Shown here: piece by piece, positions 44,586-53,203 of the stretch
Position numbering within the stretch: the stretch's first letter is position 1
How the letters are laid out: each line of letters begins with the position of its first letter
DNA from: Paenibacillus aurantius
GTDB taxonomy: Bacteria > Bacillota > Bacilli > Paenibacillales > NBRC-103111
NCBI RefSeq assembly: GCF_032268605.1
Contig: NZ_CP130318.1
Span: 2,824,001-2,888,000 of the forward strand
Reading direction: 5' to 3'
DNA: 64,000 nt
The notes under the pieces: generated by a model
What the model was told of the DNA's origin: nothing
The model's input: the letters and a program-made list of their open reading frames with translations, nothing else
Database searches by the model: none
Position numbers and translations under genes: made by a program

Positions 44586-45976
44586 CGGGCAGCAGACTCA
44601 TGGAACGCTACCGGGACGAGATCGTTCATCACATTTCGGAACTTGTCCAAATCCGGAGCGTGCAAGAAGAGGGAGAAGCTGGGAAGCCGTTCGGATCGGG
44701 GGTCAACCGGGCGCTGGAGTATATGCTGGACTTGGCCGCCTCAATGGGATTTCGGACGAAGAACGTAGACGGGTATGCCGGTCATGCGGAGTATGGAGCC
44801 GGCGATCGCCTAACCGCCGTTCTCGTCCACTTGGACACCGTTCAGGAAGGGGAAGGCTGGACCTATCCGCCCTTCGGAGGAACGGTGGAAGAGGGGCGGA
44901 TCATAGGCAGAGGAGCCTCGGACAACAAAGGACCGGCAGTCGTCGCCCTTTATTGCCTGAAGGCCATCCGGGACCAAGGCATCCCCATCCGCAGCCGGAT
45001 CCGGATCATTTTCGGAACGAACGAGGAGAGCGGGATGAAGGATCTCGATTATTACTTCTCCAAGGAACCGCTACCGGATTATGCGTTCGTTCCCGATGCC
45101 GGCTATCCGATCTTCAACGTGGAGATGGGAAACGCGAATGTGGCGGTGACCTGTTTTCTGGATAGGCAGAAGGAAGAAGAGAAGCTTCGAATCGACAGTC
45201 TGACGGGAGGAGTGCCGATGGTGCTTGTCCCGGAGAAATGCGAGGTCCGGTTCCGTTCCGGTCACTTCCCGGAGAGCGGCTGGCAGGCTGTCGCAGCCGG
45301 TTCCTCCAATGTAACAGCCTGGCGGAAGGAAAACGGAGCGGCGGTCCTAACGGCTGACGGAAAAGCGGCGGGGGAGCCTCGCAACGCGATCGCCGACCTG
45401 ATGAAGGGGCTCGCCGCTCTTCCCATGAAGACGGACGCGGATCCAATGATTGCCTTCTTGAACGACAAACTCGGTCATGAGACGGACGGGAGGCTGCTCG
45501 GCATTCACCGCAGCGATGAGGTCTCCGGCTCCACGGTAGTCTTTCTGAAGCAGATCTATACGGAGGGAGATCTCCTTACCGCGGTGATCAATATCCGGTA
45601 CCCGGTGAAGGAGGATGGCGACCGGCTGCTCGGCCTCGTCGCGGATCAAGCGGAAGCCTATGGGCTGCAAACGGCCATCCTCCGCCATCTCCGGCCGGTT
45701 TATGTTCCTCCCGAGCATCCGGTTATCCGCATCTTAAGCCGGGTGTACGAGAGAGTGACCGGAGAGAAAGCGGTCCTTCTTAGAATGGGAGCCGGTACCT
45801 ATGCCCGCAAGCTGCGGAATAACGGAGTCGCCTTTGGGGCAGGTCTGCCGGGAGGAGTCGATACCCATGTGCATCGGCCGGACGAATTTGTCCGCATCGA
45901 GGATATGATGAGGCATGCGGACATTTCCTTTCAGGCCTTACGAGAGCTGTCCTCCGAGGAAACAGAGCCTTGTTGA
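44582..45976 (+). CDS. M20-family dipeptidase (PepV-like)
   Basis: A 464-residue zinc aminopeptidase. Metal and catalytic residues are in LVHLDTVQEGEGW (~82), GRGASDNKGPAV (~115), FGTNEESGMKD (catalytic Glu, ~150), PDAGYP (~177) and THVHRPDE (~435). The length and the large insert fit the PepV/Sapep dipeptidase group, which cuts a broad set of dipeptides in the cytoplasm. It is the last gene of the exporter/trans-sulfuration operon, overlapping the previous gene by four bases. Together they suggest release and processing of Cys- or Met-containing dipeptides; that is inference. Confidence 0.9.
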   Translation: MTGSRLMERYRDEIVHHISELVQIRSVQEEGEAGKPFGSGVNRALEYMLDLAASMGFRTKNVDGYAGHAEYGAGDRLTAVLVHLDTVQEGEGWTYPPFGGTVEEGRIIGRGASDNKGPAVVALYCLKAIRDQGIPIRSRIRIIFGTNEESGMKDLDYYFSKEPLPDYAFVPDAGYPIFNVEMGNANVAVTCFLDRQKEEEKLRIDSLTGGVPMVLVPEKCEVRFRSGHFPESGWQAVAAGSSNVTAWRKENGAAVLTADGKAAGEPRNAIADLMKGLAALPMKTDADPMIAFLNDKLGHETDGRLLGIHRSDEVSGSTVVFLKQIYTEGDLLTAVINIRYPVKEDGDRLLGLVADQAEAYGLQTAILRHLRPVYVPPEHPVIRILSRVYERVTGEKAVLLRMGAGTYARKLRNNGVAFGAGLPGGVDTHVHRPDEFVRIEDMMRHADISFQALRELSSEETEPC

Positions 45977-46001
45977 CAAGCTCTTTTGTAAACGGATTCA
46001 T
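45973..46001 (+). promoter_or_regulatory. Promoter with overlapping cre site, upstream of the GH172 gene
   Basis: TTGACA (45973-45978), a 17-base spacer and a weak -10 (45996-46001). TGTAAACGGATTCA (45987-46000) matches the cre consensus TGWAANCGNTNWCA at 13 of 14 positions and overlaps the -10, so CcpA repression of the GH172-PhyH-GH38 operon is likely. Confidence 0.6.
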
Positions 46002-46054
46002 TGCCGTAACAGGGAATAACCCATACTTGCTATCCGAGAGAGGAGAAAGCCGTT

Positions 46055-47131
46055 ATGCTGGGCAGCCAATCCTTAAGCACGCTTTACCGATTGGGCAGCG
46101 GAGTGCGCAGCCGCCGGCATGCGTCCTACGACAGGACGGGTGGAAACTATGACAATTGGAAGATCCGGGCTGGAGAAACGGTTACCCTCGGCCAAATGTC
46201 GGGCCCGGGGATAATCAAGCATATATGGTTGACGACCAAGGAAGATAATCACAACCTTCGCGGCCTTGTCCTCCGGATGTATTGGGACGGGGAGGACACG
46301 CCATCGGTTCAATGTCCGCTCGGGGATTTTTTCGGCTTGGGTCATGGGAAAGCCGCTTATTTCGAGTCGCTGCCGCTTCAAGCGTCGTATTTGGGCTTGA
46401 ACGCCTGGTTTCCGATGCCTTATGAGAACGGAGCGGTGATCACCGTGACGAACGAGATGGAGTCGGATTCCTTTCTCTATTTCTATATCGATTACCAGGA
46501 GATGGACGCGCTTCCGGAAGCATGCGGGCGCTTTCACGCCAATTGGAGAAGAGAGCTGCTCCACACTGCCACGGAGGAGCAGGGGCCGAATGCGAACGGC
46601 ACCGTTCAAGCCCTGAACTTGACGGGACGGAACAATTATGAGGTTCTGCGGGCAACCGGCAAAGGCCATTATGTGGGCTGCGTGCTCCACATCGATACGG
46701 ACGAAGCGGGCTGGTGGGGGGAAGGAGACGACATGTTCTTCCTGGACGGCGAGAAGTGGCCGCCCACGCTTCATGGGACGGGTACCGAGGATTATTTTTG
46801 CGGGGCCTGGAACTACAACAAACTGGAGAAGCCGTACTGCACCCCTTATTACGGCTACCATTTCAAAGGAAATAACGATTACACCGGCAAGCACTCCCAA
46901 TACCGGTTCCATCTCGAGGATCCGATTTATTTCGAGAAGTCGTTACGGTTTACAATCGAGCATGGACATGCGAACGACCGCCAGGGGGATTGGAGCAGCA
47001 CGGCTTATTGGTACCAAGTCGGGCGTACCTCGCCCTTGCCTGATCTGGGGAGCTTCGACTCGCGGATTCCTTATGCCTTCGGCGGCTTGGAGCGTTGGCC
47101 GGGCAAGGACCGCAAAGACCTGCCGCGTTAG
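46055..47131 (+). CDS. GH172 (DUF2961) glycoside hydrolase
   Basis: A 358-residue cytoplasmic protein of the DUF2961 family, now glycoside hydrolase family 172. Family features are SGPGIIKHIWLTT (~50), LRMYWDGEDTPSVQCPLGDFFGLGHG (~75-100, written in two parts: MYWDGEDTPSV and PLGDFFGLGHG), AWFPMPYENGAV and GTGTEDYFCGAWN (Glu/Asp, ~240). Known members act on difructose dianhydride or on alpha-D-arabinofuranosides. No signal peptide is present, so the substrate is taken up first. ATG 46055 follows GAGAGGAG. It starts an operon with a PhyH dioxygenase and a GH38 mannosidase. Confidence 0.92.
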   Translation: MLGSQSLSTLYRLGSGVRSRRHASYDRTGGNYDNWKIRAGETVTLGQMSGPGIIKHIWLTTKEDNHNLRGLVLRMYWDGEDTPSVQCPLGDFFGLGHGKAAYFESLPLQASYLGLNAWFPMPYENGAVITVTNEMESDSFLYFYIDYQEMDALPEACGRFHANWRRELLHTATEEQGPNANGTVQALNLTGRNNYEVLRATGKGHYVGCVLHIDTDEAGWWGEGDDMFFLDGEKWPPTLHGTGTEDYFCGAWNYNKLEKPYCTPYYGYHFKGNNDYTGKHSQYRFHLEDPIYFEKSLRFTIEHGHANDRQGDWSSTAYWYQVGRTSPLPDLGSFDSRIPYAFGGLERWPGKDRKDLPR

Positions 47132-47157
47132 AAACCAATATGGAGGAGCGGATAAGC

Positions 47158-47940
47158 ATGAACGCACAGCTTACGCAAGCGAAGGATCACTACGATCAGC
47201 AGGGGTACGCGGTATTCCCGGATGTACTGGATGAAGGCTTGGTTCGGGAGGCGCAGGAGCATATAGCCTGGCTCATGCACAAATATCCGGAGAAGCGACC
47301 GGAGCTTCTGACGCACGACCTGGTAGCCAAAGATCCTTTCTGGGTGCGCCTGATCAGCGACGAACGCCTGCTGGATATTGCGGAAGCTTTCATTGGTCCG
47401 AATATCGCGCTTTTTGCCTCCCACTATATCTCCAAGCCCCCGTTCGAGGGGCGTCCCGTGCTTTGGCATCAGGACGGCAGCTACTGGCCGCTCGAACCGA
47501 TGGAAGTCGTCACCCTGTGGCTGGCGGTAGACGATTCTGTAGAGGAGAACGGCTGCCTCCGTGTCATCCCCGGAACCCATACGATGAAACTGCAGCAGAT
47601 GCGCCGGCGCACGGACATCGAGAACGTTCTGGATTCCGAGGTGGATCCGTCACTAGTCGAGGAGGACAAGGCGGTGGATTTGATTCTGAAGGCGGGGAGC
47701 GTTTCCGTGCACAACCCCAACATCATCCACGGCTCCAACGCGAACCAGTCTGCAAGAAGAAGGTGTGGCTTAACCATCCGGTACATCCCGACGACGACCC
47801 GAATCAAAACCGACGGGCAGTGGGCGTCCGCCTTCCTGCTCCGCGGAGAAGCCGTCCCCGGCATTAACACGTATCTTCCTTTTCCCCGTTATGTAGAAGG
47901 CGAGCATATGCCGTTTCAGGGCTGTGAACAATGGCGTTAA
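47158..47940 (+). CDS. Phytanoyl-CoA dioxygenase (PhyH)-family protein
   Basis: A 260-residue non-haem Fe(II)/2-oxoglutarate oxygenase. The iron ligands are in VLWHQDGSYWP (H-x-D, ~100-108) and the distal His in NPNIIHGSNANQS (~190); an Arg needed for 2-oxoglutarate lies in SARRRCGLTIRY. Substrates of bacterial members range from ectoine to halogenated compounds and sugar-containing metabolites. Its position between two glycosidases, 26 bases after the GH172 gene and 24 before GH38, is unusual and suggests oxidative tailoring of a methylated or otherwise decorated sugar; that is inference. GGAGGAG 7 bases before ATG 47158 sets the start. Confidence 0.9.
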   Translation: MNAQLTQAKDHYDQQGYAVFPDVLDEGLVREAQEHIAWLMHKYPEKRPELLTHDLVAKDPFWVRLISDERLLDIAEAFIGPNIALFASHYISKPPFEGRPVLWHQDGSYWPLEPMEVVTLWLAVDDSVEENGCLRVIPGTHTMKLQQMRRRTDIENVLDSEVDPSLVEEDKAVDLILKAGSVSVHNPNIIHGSNANQSARRRCGLTIRYIPTTTRIKTDGQWASAFLLRGEAVPGINTYLPFPRYVEGEHMPFQGCEQWR

Positions 47941-47964
47941 CGCTGTATGAGAGGAGGAGACGGA

Positions 47965-50900
47965 ATGGAAACGGCTGCGCAATGGTCCTTGTCAGAGGCC
48001 GCTGCTTCAATTGACCGCCTAAGAGAAGCGCTCCAGGGGAAAAAGGAGCAGCTTGCTGCGCTTTCTACGCTGAAAACGTGGCATTATACGAACGAAATCA
48101 TTCCGGTAGAGGAGTGCCCGGCACGGCATCAAGGGTGGGAGGAGGCTCGGATCCGGTTTGCCTGGCCCCCCCAGGAAAGCGACAAGACGTTTTACCGTCA
48201 AATCCGTATCCCCGGGAATCACTTGGGTCTTGATCTGGCGGGCGCTGAGGCGGAGCTGGAGCTGTGTCTCTTAATCGGATCCCAAGTCTATCTAAACGGG
48301 GAGCTTGTGTACGGCGTGGACTATTGGGCCGACACGAAGGTCGTTCCCATTCCTCTCACGAAAGAGGTCCAAGGGAACGAAAGCTATGACGTCGTGATCC
48401 ACTGCCGCAAGGGAGACGGGTTCGGTTATTTTCATGATGCCGATCTCCGGATCAGCGCCGTGGAAGATTGGTTCTTTACGCTGGACACCTTCTCCGAAGA
48501 GCTCCGCTTCGTTCTCTTTCTGCTCGAGAACGGGGTTGTCCAGGAAACGGAGCTGACCCGCTCTTTGCAGGAGGCCTTGGGGGGCTTTTCCTCAGCGGCG
48601 CTCGAAGAGAACCGGTGGGAAGAGCTAGCAGAGTCCATTGGGACGGTACGGGAGAAGCTTCGCGGCTTCGAACCTTTTGCCAAGCGGTACAAGATCTATA
48701 TGGTCGGCCATGCGCACATCGACATGAACTGGCTGTGGCCGTGGAAGGAAACGGAGGATTTGATCCGCCGGGATTTCGAATCGGTCAACTCTATCATGGA
48801 GGAGTTCCCGGAGGTCTGTTTCTCCCACAGCCAAGCCGCCACTTACCGGGCGATGCAGGAGAAGCAACCCGGGTTATGGTCCCGAATCAAGGCGCGGATC
48901 GAGCAGGGGCGCTGGGATGTAACGGCCGCTACCTGGGTGGAAGGCGATCTGAACATGGCCGGATACGAGACCATGATCCGCCAGTTTCTGGAGGGGATCT
49001 CCTACTGCCGCGATGAGCTTGGGGTCTCACCGGAAATTTGCTGGGAGCCCGATACGTTCGGGCACCCGGCGACGATGCCGATGCTGCTCGCTCGGGCCGG
49101 GCTGAAGTATTATTACTTCTGCCGGGCGGGCCGGGGAGTCCCTCTCTTCTGGTGGGAAGGCGAAGACGGATCCCGCGTGCTCGCCTTCAACGATCCGCGG
49201 CATTATAACGGAAGGATCTATGCTTCCGACATGGTGCCGGGAACGATCGAGATGGCCAGGGATTACGGATTGAGCTGCAATATGTACGTGTACGGCATTG
49301 GCGACCACGGGGGCGGCGTAACCAAACAGGATGTCCGCCGGGGCTTGCGGCTGAACGAAAGCCGTCTGCTTCCCCAATTTGTCTTCTCAGGAAGTACGGC
49401 CTTCTACCGGGAGGTGGAGCAATCCGGCGTTAGGCTACCCGTCATACGGGGAGAACTGAATCCCGCCTTCGAGGGGTGCTACACGTCGCATGGAGACATC
49501 AAGAAAGCTAACCGGGAAACGGAGCATGCCCTGGTTCAAGCGGAAAGCTTGGCGGTCCTGGCCGACCTCTACCGTCTGGCCTCCGGCCAAAGGGAAGGGA
49601 CGGCATCCGGCCAACAGGGAGGGGAGGCTGGGCAAGCACTGCAGGCGCTGCGGGAGCCGTGGCGGACCCAGTGCTTCCACCAATTCCACGATATCGTATG
49701 CGGCTGTGCGATCCGGCTGACTTATGAGGAGGCGGTACCGGCGTCTCGTCTTGCCGGCCTTGAGGCGGAAAAACAGGCGGATCAAGCGATGGAGACCATC
49801 GTTAAGGCATTTCCGGCCGCCGTTTCGACTAACGGCGATGGAGGAACGTCTTCTTCCTCGGAAGTCTTGGCGGTGTTTAATTCGCTTTCCTGGGCCCGGA
49901 CGGATATCGTCACGCTTCCGTTAAGCCGGTTCCCGCAGGTGGAAGCGTGGGAAACCGGGGATGAACTGATCGATTCCGCCGGAAACCGGACTCCGCTGCA
50001 AAAGCTAAGCGACGGCTCCGCCGTCTTCCTGGCCGGAAGCATCCCGGCTTACGGCTTCGCCTCTTACCGTTATGCGAAGGCTGCGGATCAGGGCTTATCT
50101 ACCGTGGCCGGGATGAGCGTTCCCGCAGGCGGTGGCCAAGAGGTGCTGGAGAACTCCCGTTACCGTCTCGCCGTGCACAAGGGATCCGGTACAGTCACGA
50201 GTCTCTATGACAAAATGCTGCAACGGGAGATGACGAGGGCGTCCGGCTTTAATCTGTTCGAGGTCCACGAGGAAGCCCCGCACGGAATGTCCGCCTGGAC
50301 GATTGGTCCCATCACGCGGATTCACCGGCTTCTCCGAGAGGCCGAGGTTCGGCCGGGAGAGAACGGGCCCGTCTTCCAATCGGTATGGGTTGTGCACCGT
50401 CATCAAGCCTCCGAAATCCGCCAGGAAATTCGTCTGTACGCGGGGATTGAACGGATCGATTTCTTGACAAATATTCGCTGGGAGGAACAAGGGACGGCCG
50501 AAACCGACGCCCCTATGCTGAAGGTGACGTTCGCGACGGATCTGAAAGCCCCGGAGGCCGTGTTTGATATTCCGTTCGGAACCATCCGCCGCGAAACCAA
50601 CGGACAGGAGGTTCCCGCTACCCACTGGTTCGGCGTTTCGGAAACGGGTACCCCGGAGGGCGCCGGCCTCGCCGTCCTTAACAACGGGAAATACGGCTGC
50701 TCCGTGCAGGGATCGACCCTATCCCTTACGCTGGTTAGAAGCTCGTATGAACCGGATAACTTTCCCGACCGGGGCGACCATGAATTCGCCTATGCGGTCT
50801 ATCCCCATGCCTCGGACTGGAAGGCCAGTCAAGCCGACCGGAGAGCGTGGGAATTCAACCAGCCCATGACGGTATGTACGACGGAAAGCGGAGGTGCTCC

Positions 50901-51228
50901 GGCTCCGGAGCCGTTTGGCGCCATTCGTTTGGAGGAGCTTGGCGCAGCCGGCTGGCAGCCGTCGCGGGGGCTTCTTGCCACGGCACTCAAGCCGGCTTAC
51001 ACCAGCAGCGGCGCTTCGGAGGACGTCATCTTACGAATTCTGGAGCCGCATGGCCGGCCGGTGAGGGCCCGGATCGTTTTCTCCTTTCCGGTCTCCTTCG
51101 TAGAGGAAGTGAATCTGGTGGAGGATGCCATCAGACGGCTGTCTCTCGATAACAACCTTCTTGATCTGGGTACGGTTAAGCCGGCTGACCTTCTCACTCT
51201 TCGCATTCGGCCGACACGGACCGGGTGA
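47965..51228 (+). CDS. GH38 alpha-mannosidase
   Basis: A 1087-residue enzyme of glycoside hydrolase family 38. The N-terminal jelly-roll region precedes the catalytic domain: VGHAHIDMNWLWPWKET carries the zinc His and Asp (~247), VTAATWVEGDLNM and WEPDTFGHPATMPM contain the nucleophile Asp (~360), and HDIVCGCAI provides a further metal His. A long beta-sandwich C-terminus (~650-1087) completes the fold. Such enzymes remove alpha-mannose from glycans in the cytoplasm. AGGAGG 7 bases before ATG 47965 sets the start. It ends the operon with GH172 and PhyH, followed by a terminator. Confidence 0.93.
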   Translation: METAAQWSLSEAAASIDRLREALQGKKEQLAALSTLKTWHYTNEIIPVEECPARHQGWEEARIRFAWPPQESDKTFYRQIRIPGNHLGLDLAGAEAELELCLLIGSQVYLNGELVYGVDYWADTKVVPIPLTKEVQGNESYDVVIHCRKGDGFGYFHDADLRISAVEDWFFTLDTFSEELRFVLFLLENGVVQETELTRSLQEALGGFSSAALEENRWEELAESIGTVREKLRGFEPFAKRYKIYMVGHAHIDMNWLWPWKETEDLIRRDFESVNSIMEEFPEVCFSHSQAATYRAMQEKQPGLWSRIKARIEQGRWDVTAATWVEGDLNMAGYETMIRQFLEGISYCRDELGVSPEICWEPDTFGHPATMPMLLARAGLKYYYFCRAGRGVPLFWWEGEDGSRVLAFNDPRHYNGRIYASDMVPGTIEMARDYGLSCNMYVYGIGDHGGGVTKQDVRRGLRLNESRLLPQFVFSGSTAFYREVEQSGVRLPVIRGELNPAFEGCYTSHGDIKKANRETEHALVQAESLAVLADLYRLASGQREGTASGQQGGEAGQALQALREPWRTQCFHQFHDIVCGCAIRLTYEEAVPASRLAGLEAEKQADQAMETIVKAFPAAVSTNGDGGTSSSSEVLAVFNSLSWARTDIVTLPLSRFPQVEAWETGDELIDSAGNRTPLQKLSDGSAVFLAGSIPAYGFASYRYAKAADQGLSTVAGMSVPAGGGQEVLENSRYRLAVHKGSGTVTSLYDKMLQREMTRASGFNLFEVHEEAPHGMSAWTIGPITRIHRLLREAEVRPGENGPVFQSVWVVHRHQASEIRQEIRLYAGIERIDFLTNIRWEEQGTAETDAPMLKVTFATDLKAPEAVFDIPFGTIRRETNGQEVPATHWFGVSETGTPEGAGLAVLNNGKYGCSVQGSTLSLTLVRSSYEPDNFPDRGDHEFAYAVYPHASDWKASQADRRAWEFNQPMTVCTTESGGAPAPEPFGAIRLEELGAAGWQPSRGLLATALKPAYTSSGASEDVILRILEPHGRPVRARIVFSFPVSFVEEVNLVEDAIRRLSLDNNLLDLGTVKPADLLTLRIRPTRTG

Positions 51229-51253
51229 CAGATGCAACCGAATTCCAATCGGG

Positions 51254-51287
51254 ATAGACCGGGGGACCGCGCCCCGGTCTATTGTTT
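51254..51287 (+). terminator. Terminator after the GH172-PhyH-GH38 operon
   Basis: ATAGACCGGGG/CCCCGGTCTAT stem of 11 bp with a 7-base loop and TGTTTT after it. Confidence 0.85.
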
Positions 51288-51345
51288 TGGGCTGCTAAGA
51301 AACATTAGGATGGCCGATTGGGGAGGGACGTGGTACAGTTATTAA

Positions 51346-51361
51346 AAAGAAAGCGCTATCT
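51346..51361 (+). promoter_or_regulatory. Weak cre-like site upstream of the sensor kinase gene
   Basis: AAAGAAAGCGCTATCT fits the 16-base cre pattern with two mismatches at conserved T and A. It is about 30 bases before the kinase start. Confidence 0.3.
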
Positions 51362-51388
51362 ACCTCGAGACTCGGGCAGGTGACCCCC

Positions 51389-53203
51389 TTGATTCCGGAA
51401 GTGCTCAAACCCTCCCATATGAAGCTCCACACGAAATTTCTCCTTTCCTTCGTGTTGATCATTCTGATTATGGTTCTGATGATTGGAACGGTTATCTACC
51501 AGGTATCCGTCAACACGATCAAATCCAATACCGCGAATTATTCCCGTTTCCTGATCGGGCAGATCGGAATCAACCTCGATAAACGGACATCGGATATCGA
51601 GGAGCTGGCCTTCGAGCTGTTCCGGACCTCCTCGCTGGACCGTACGCTGGCCCAGGAAAATTTGGATCCGGCCAATCAAGTCTTCCGCAGCAAAGAAATC
51701 GCCAATTATTTATCCCATCTCGTTTATTCCCGCGAATATTTCCAATATGCGGCTTATGTGGAGCCGAACGGCGACTCCCACCAAATCGGCCGGGTCTTTG
51801 ACGCCAGTCCAACCGGCACCGGATTAGCGGATGAAGCCCATCTGGAGAAGATCCAGCAAAAAAGAGGCAAAGCCCTCTGGTACCCCGGTCCTCTGGGAAC
51901 CGTGATGATGGCCAAAGCCCTCTACAGCTTGACCTCGGGGGCTTATGCCGGCACGGTCATTCTCGGGATCGGCAGCGATCACATAGAGAATCTTTATACG
52001 GAGATCAACCGGCTGACGAGCGCCAATATCCTCATTCTGAACGAAGACAATCAGCTTATGGAGGGAAGCGGTAACGTTCCCGGCTTTGCGGCTTATTTTA
52101 TGGAGAAGAAACTGTATCTCGAAGAGAACCTCCCCAGTCCGTCCTTTACATGGAACCGGACCAACTATTTGTTCACGGTGCTCTCCACCTCCATGGACAA
52201 ATGGAAGATCGTGCAGATCATTTCCGTGGAAGAATTGACGCGGGGCACGTCCGCCATTACCTTCTGGACCGTCAGCATTATCATCATTTCGCTCCTTGTG
52301 GCGTCCATCCTGGCGGCTATCCTCTCTAAGAGCATTACGGTAAACGTCCGGATGCTACTGCAAAGCATGACAAGTTTCTCCGTTGATTTCTCCCACAAAA
52401 TCATTGTGCCGAAAAGCCGGGACGAGGTCGGATTGATGGCGGAGAAATTCAATTTGATGGCCGAAAAAATCAAGGAGCTCGTCAATTCGGTTTATCACGA
52501 GAAGCTCCTCAAGCAGAAGGCGGAGTACCGGACGCTGCAGTTCGAATACAAAGCCCTGCAGGCTCAAATCAACCCGCATTTTCTATACAATACCCTGGAG
52601 TCGATCTACTCCATGGCCAAGCTGAAGGGGGAGGAGCAGATCGGCGAGCTCATTTACCTTCTGGGGTCGCTGCTGCGGGAGAGTCTGGGAAGGAAGGGGG
52701 ATATTCTTCCCCTGCGGGACGAGCTGGATTACATCCGGAAATATTTGGACATTCACCAAATCATTTATGAGGACAAAATCGAAATTATTTATGAGCTCGA
52801 CGAATCGCTGCTCGACAGCCGGGTGCCCAAGTTCATCCTCCAGCCTCTCGTGGAGAATGCGATCAAGCATGGAATCGAAGAGAAGCCCGGGAAAGGGATT
52901 ATCCGAATCGGCTGCCGGGCCGAAGGCGAAACCCTGCTTCTCGAAGTATCCGATAACGGAATCGGAATGGACGATCAAACGATTGACCAAGTGATGAACC
53001 CGGAAAAATACCCCGGCCAGCCGGTTAAAGACAAACACACGAGAGTCGGCATCATCAGCGTACATAAACGGGTCGGCATCCTCTACGGAAGCGGGTACGG
53101 CCTTGCGATCCGAAGCGTTCCGGGAGAGTTCACCATCATACAGATCCGGCTGCCTATCATACGGGAGGAGGAGCGAGATGAAGAAGAAGGTTATCGTGAT
53201 TGA
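51389..53203 (+). CDS. YesM-type sensor histidine kinase
   Basis: A 604-residue membrane kinase. Two membrane segments (~20-40 and ~290-315) flank an extracellular sensor of ~250 residues; a HAMP region (~320-370) is followed by the kinase core. QAQINPHFLYNTLESIYSM carries the phospho-accepting His (~400), and LQPLVENAIKHGIEEKPG (N box) with EVSDNGIGMDD (G1) the ATP site. This class usually senses sugars through a binding protein. TTG 51389 lies 5 bases after AGGTGA; the GTG at 51380 overlaps that site and ATG 51419 has no good site. The response regulator gene overlaps its end by 26 bases. Confidence 0.93.
   Translation: MIPEVLKPSHMKLHTKFLLSFVLIILIMVLMIGTVIYQVSVNTIKSNTANYSRFLIGQIGINLDKRTSDIEELAFELFRTSSLDRTLAQENLDPANQVFRSKEIANYLSHLVYSREYFQYAAYVEPNGDSHQIGRVFDASPTGTGLADEAHLEKIQQKRGKALWYPGPLGTVMMAKALYSLTSGAYAGTVILGIGSDHIENLYTEINRLTSANILILNEDNQLMEGSGNVPGFAAYFMEKKLYLEENLPSPSFTWNRTNYLFTVLSTSMDKWKIVQIISVEELTRGTSAITFWTVSIIIISLLVASILAAILSKSITVNVRMLLQSMTSFSVDFSHKIIVPKSRDEVGLMAEKFNLMAEKIKELVNSVYHEKLLKQKAEYRTLQFEYKALQAQINPHFLYNTLESIYSMAKLKGEEQIGELIYLLGSLLRESLGRKGDILPLRDELDYIRKYLDIHQIIYEDKIEIIYELDESLLDSRVPKFILQPLVENAIKHGIEEKPGKGIIRIGCRAEGETLLLEVSDNGIGMDDQTIDQVMNPEKYPGQPVKDKHTRVGIISVHKRVGILYGSGYGLAIRSVPGEFTIIQIRLPIIREEERDEEEGYRD

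Noticed and set aside
51295-51308. Possible third copy of the 18-bp element before the kinase gene
   Set aside because: Only AAGAAAC plus a few bases match and no -10 is found at the right distance.
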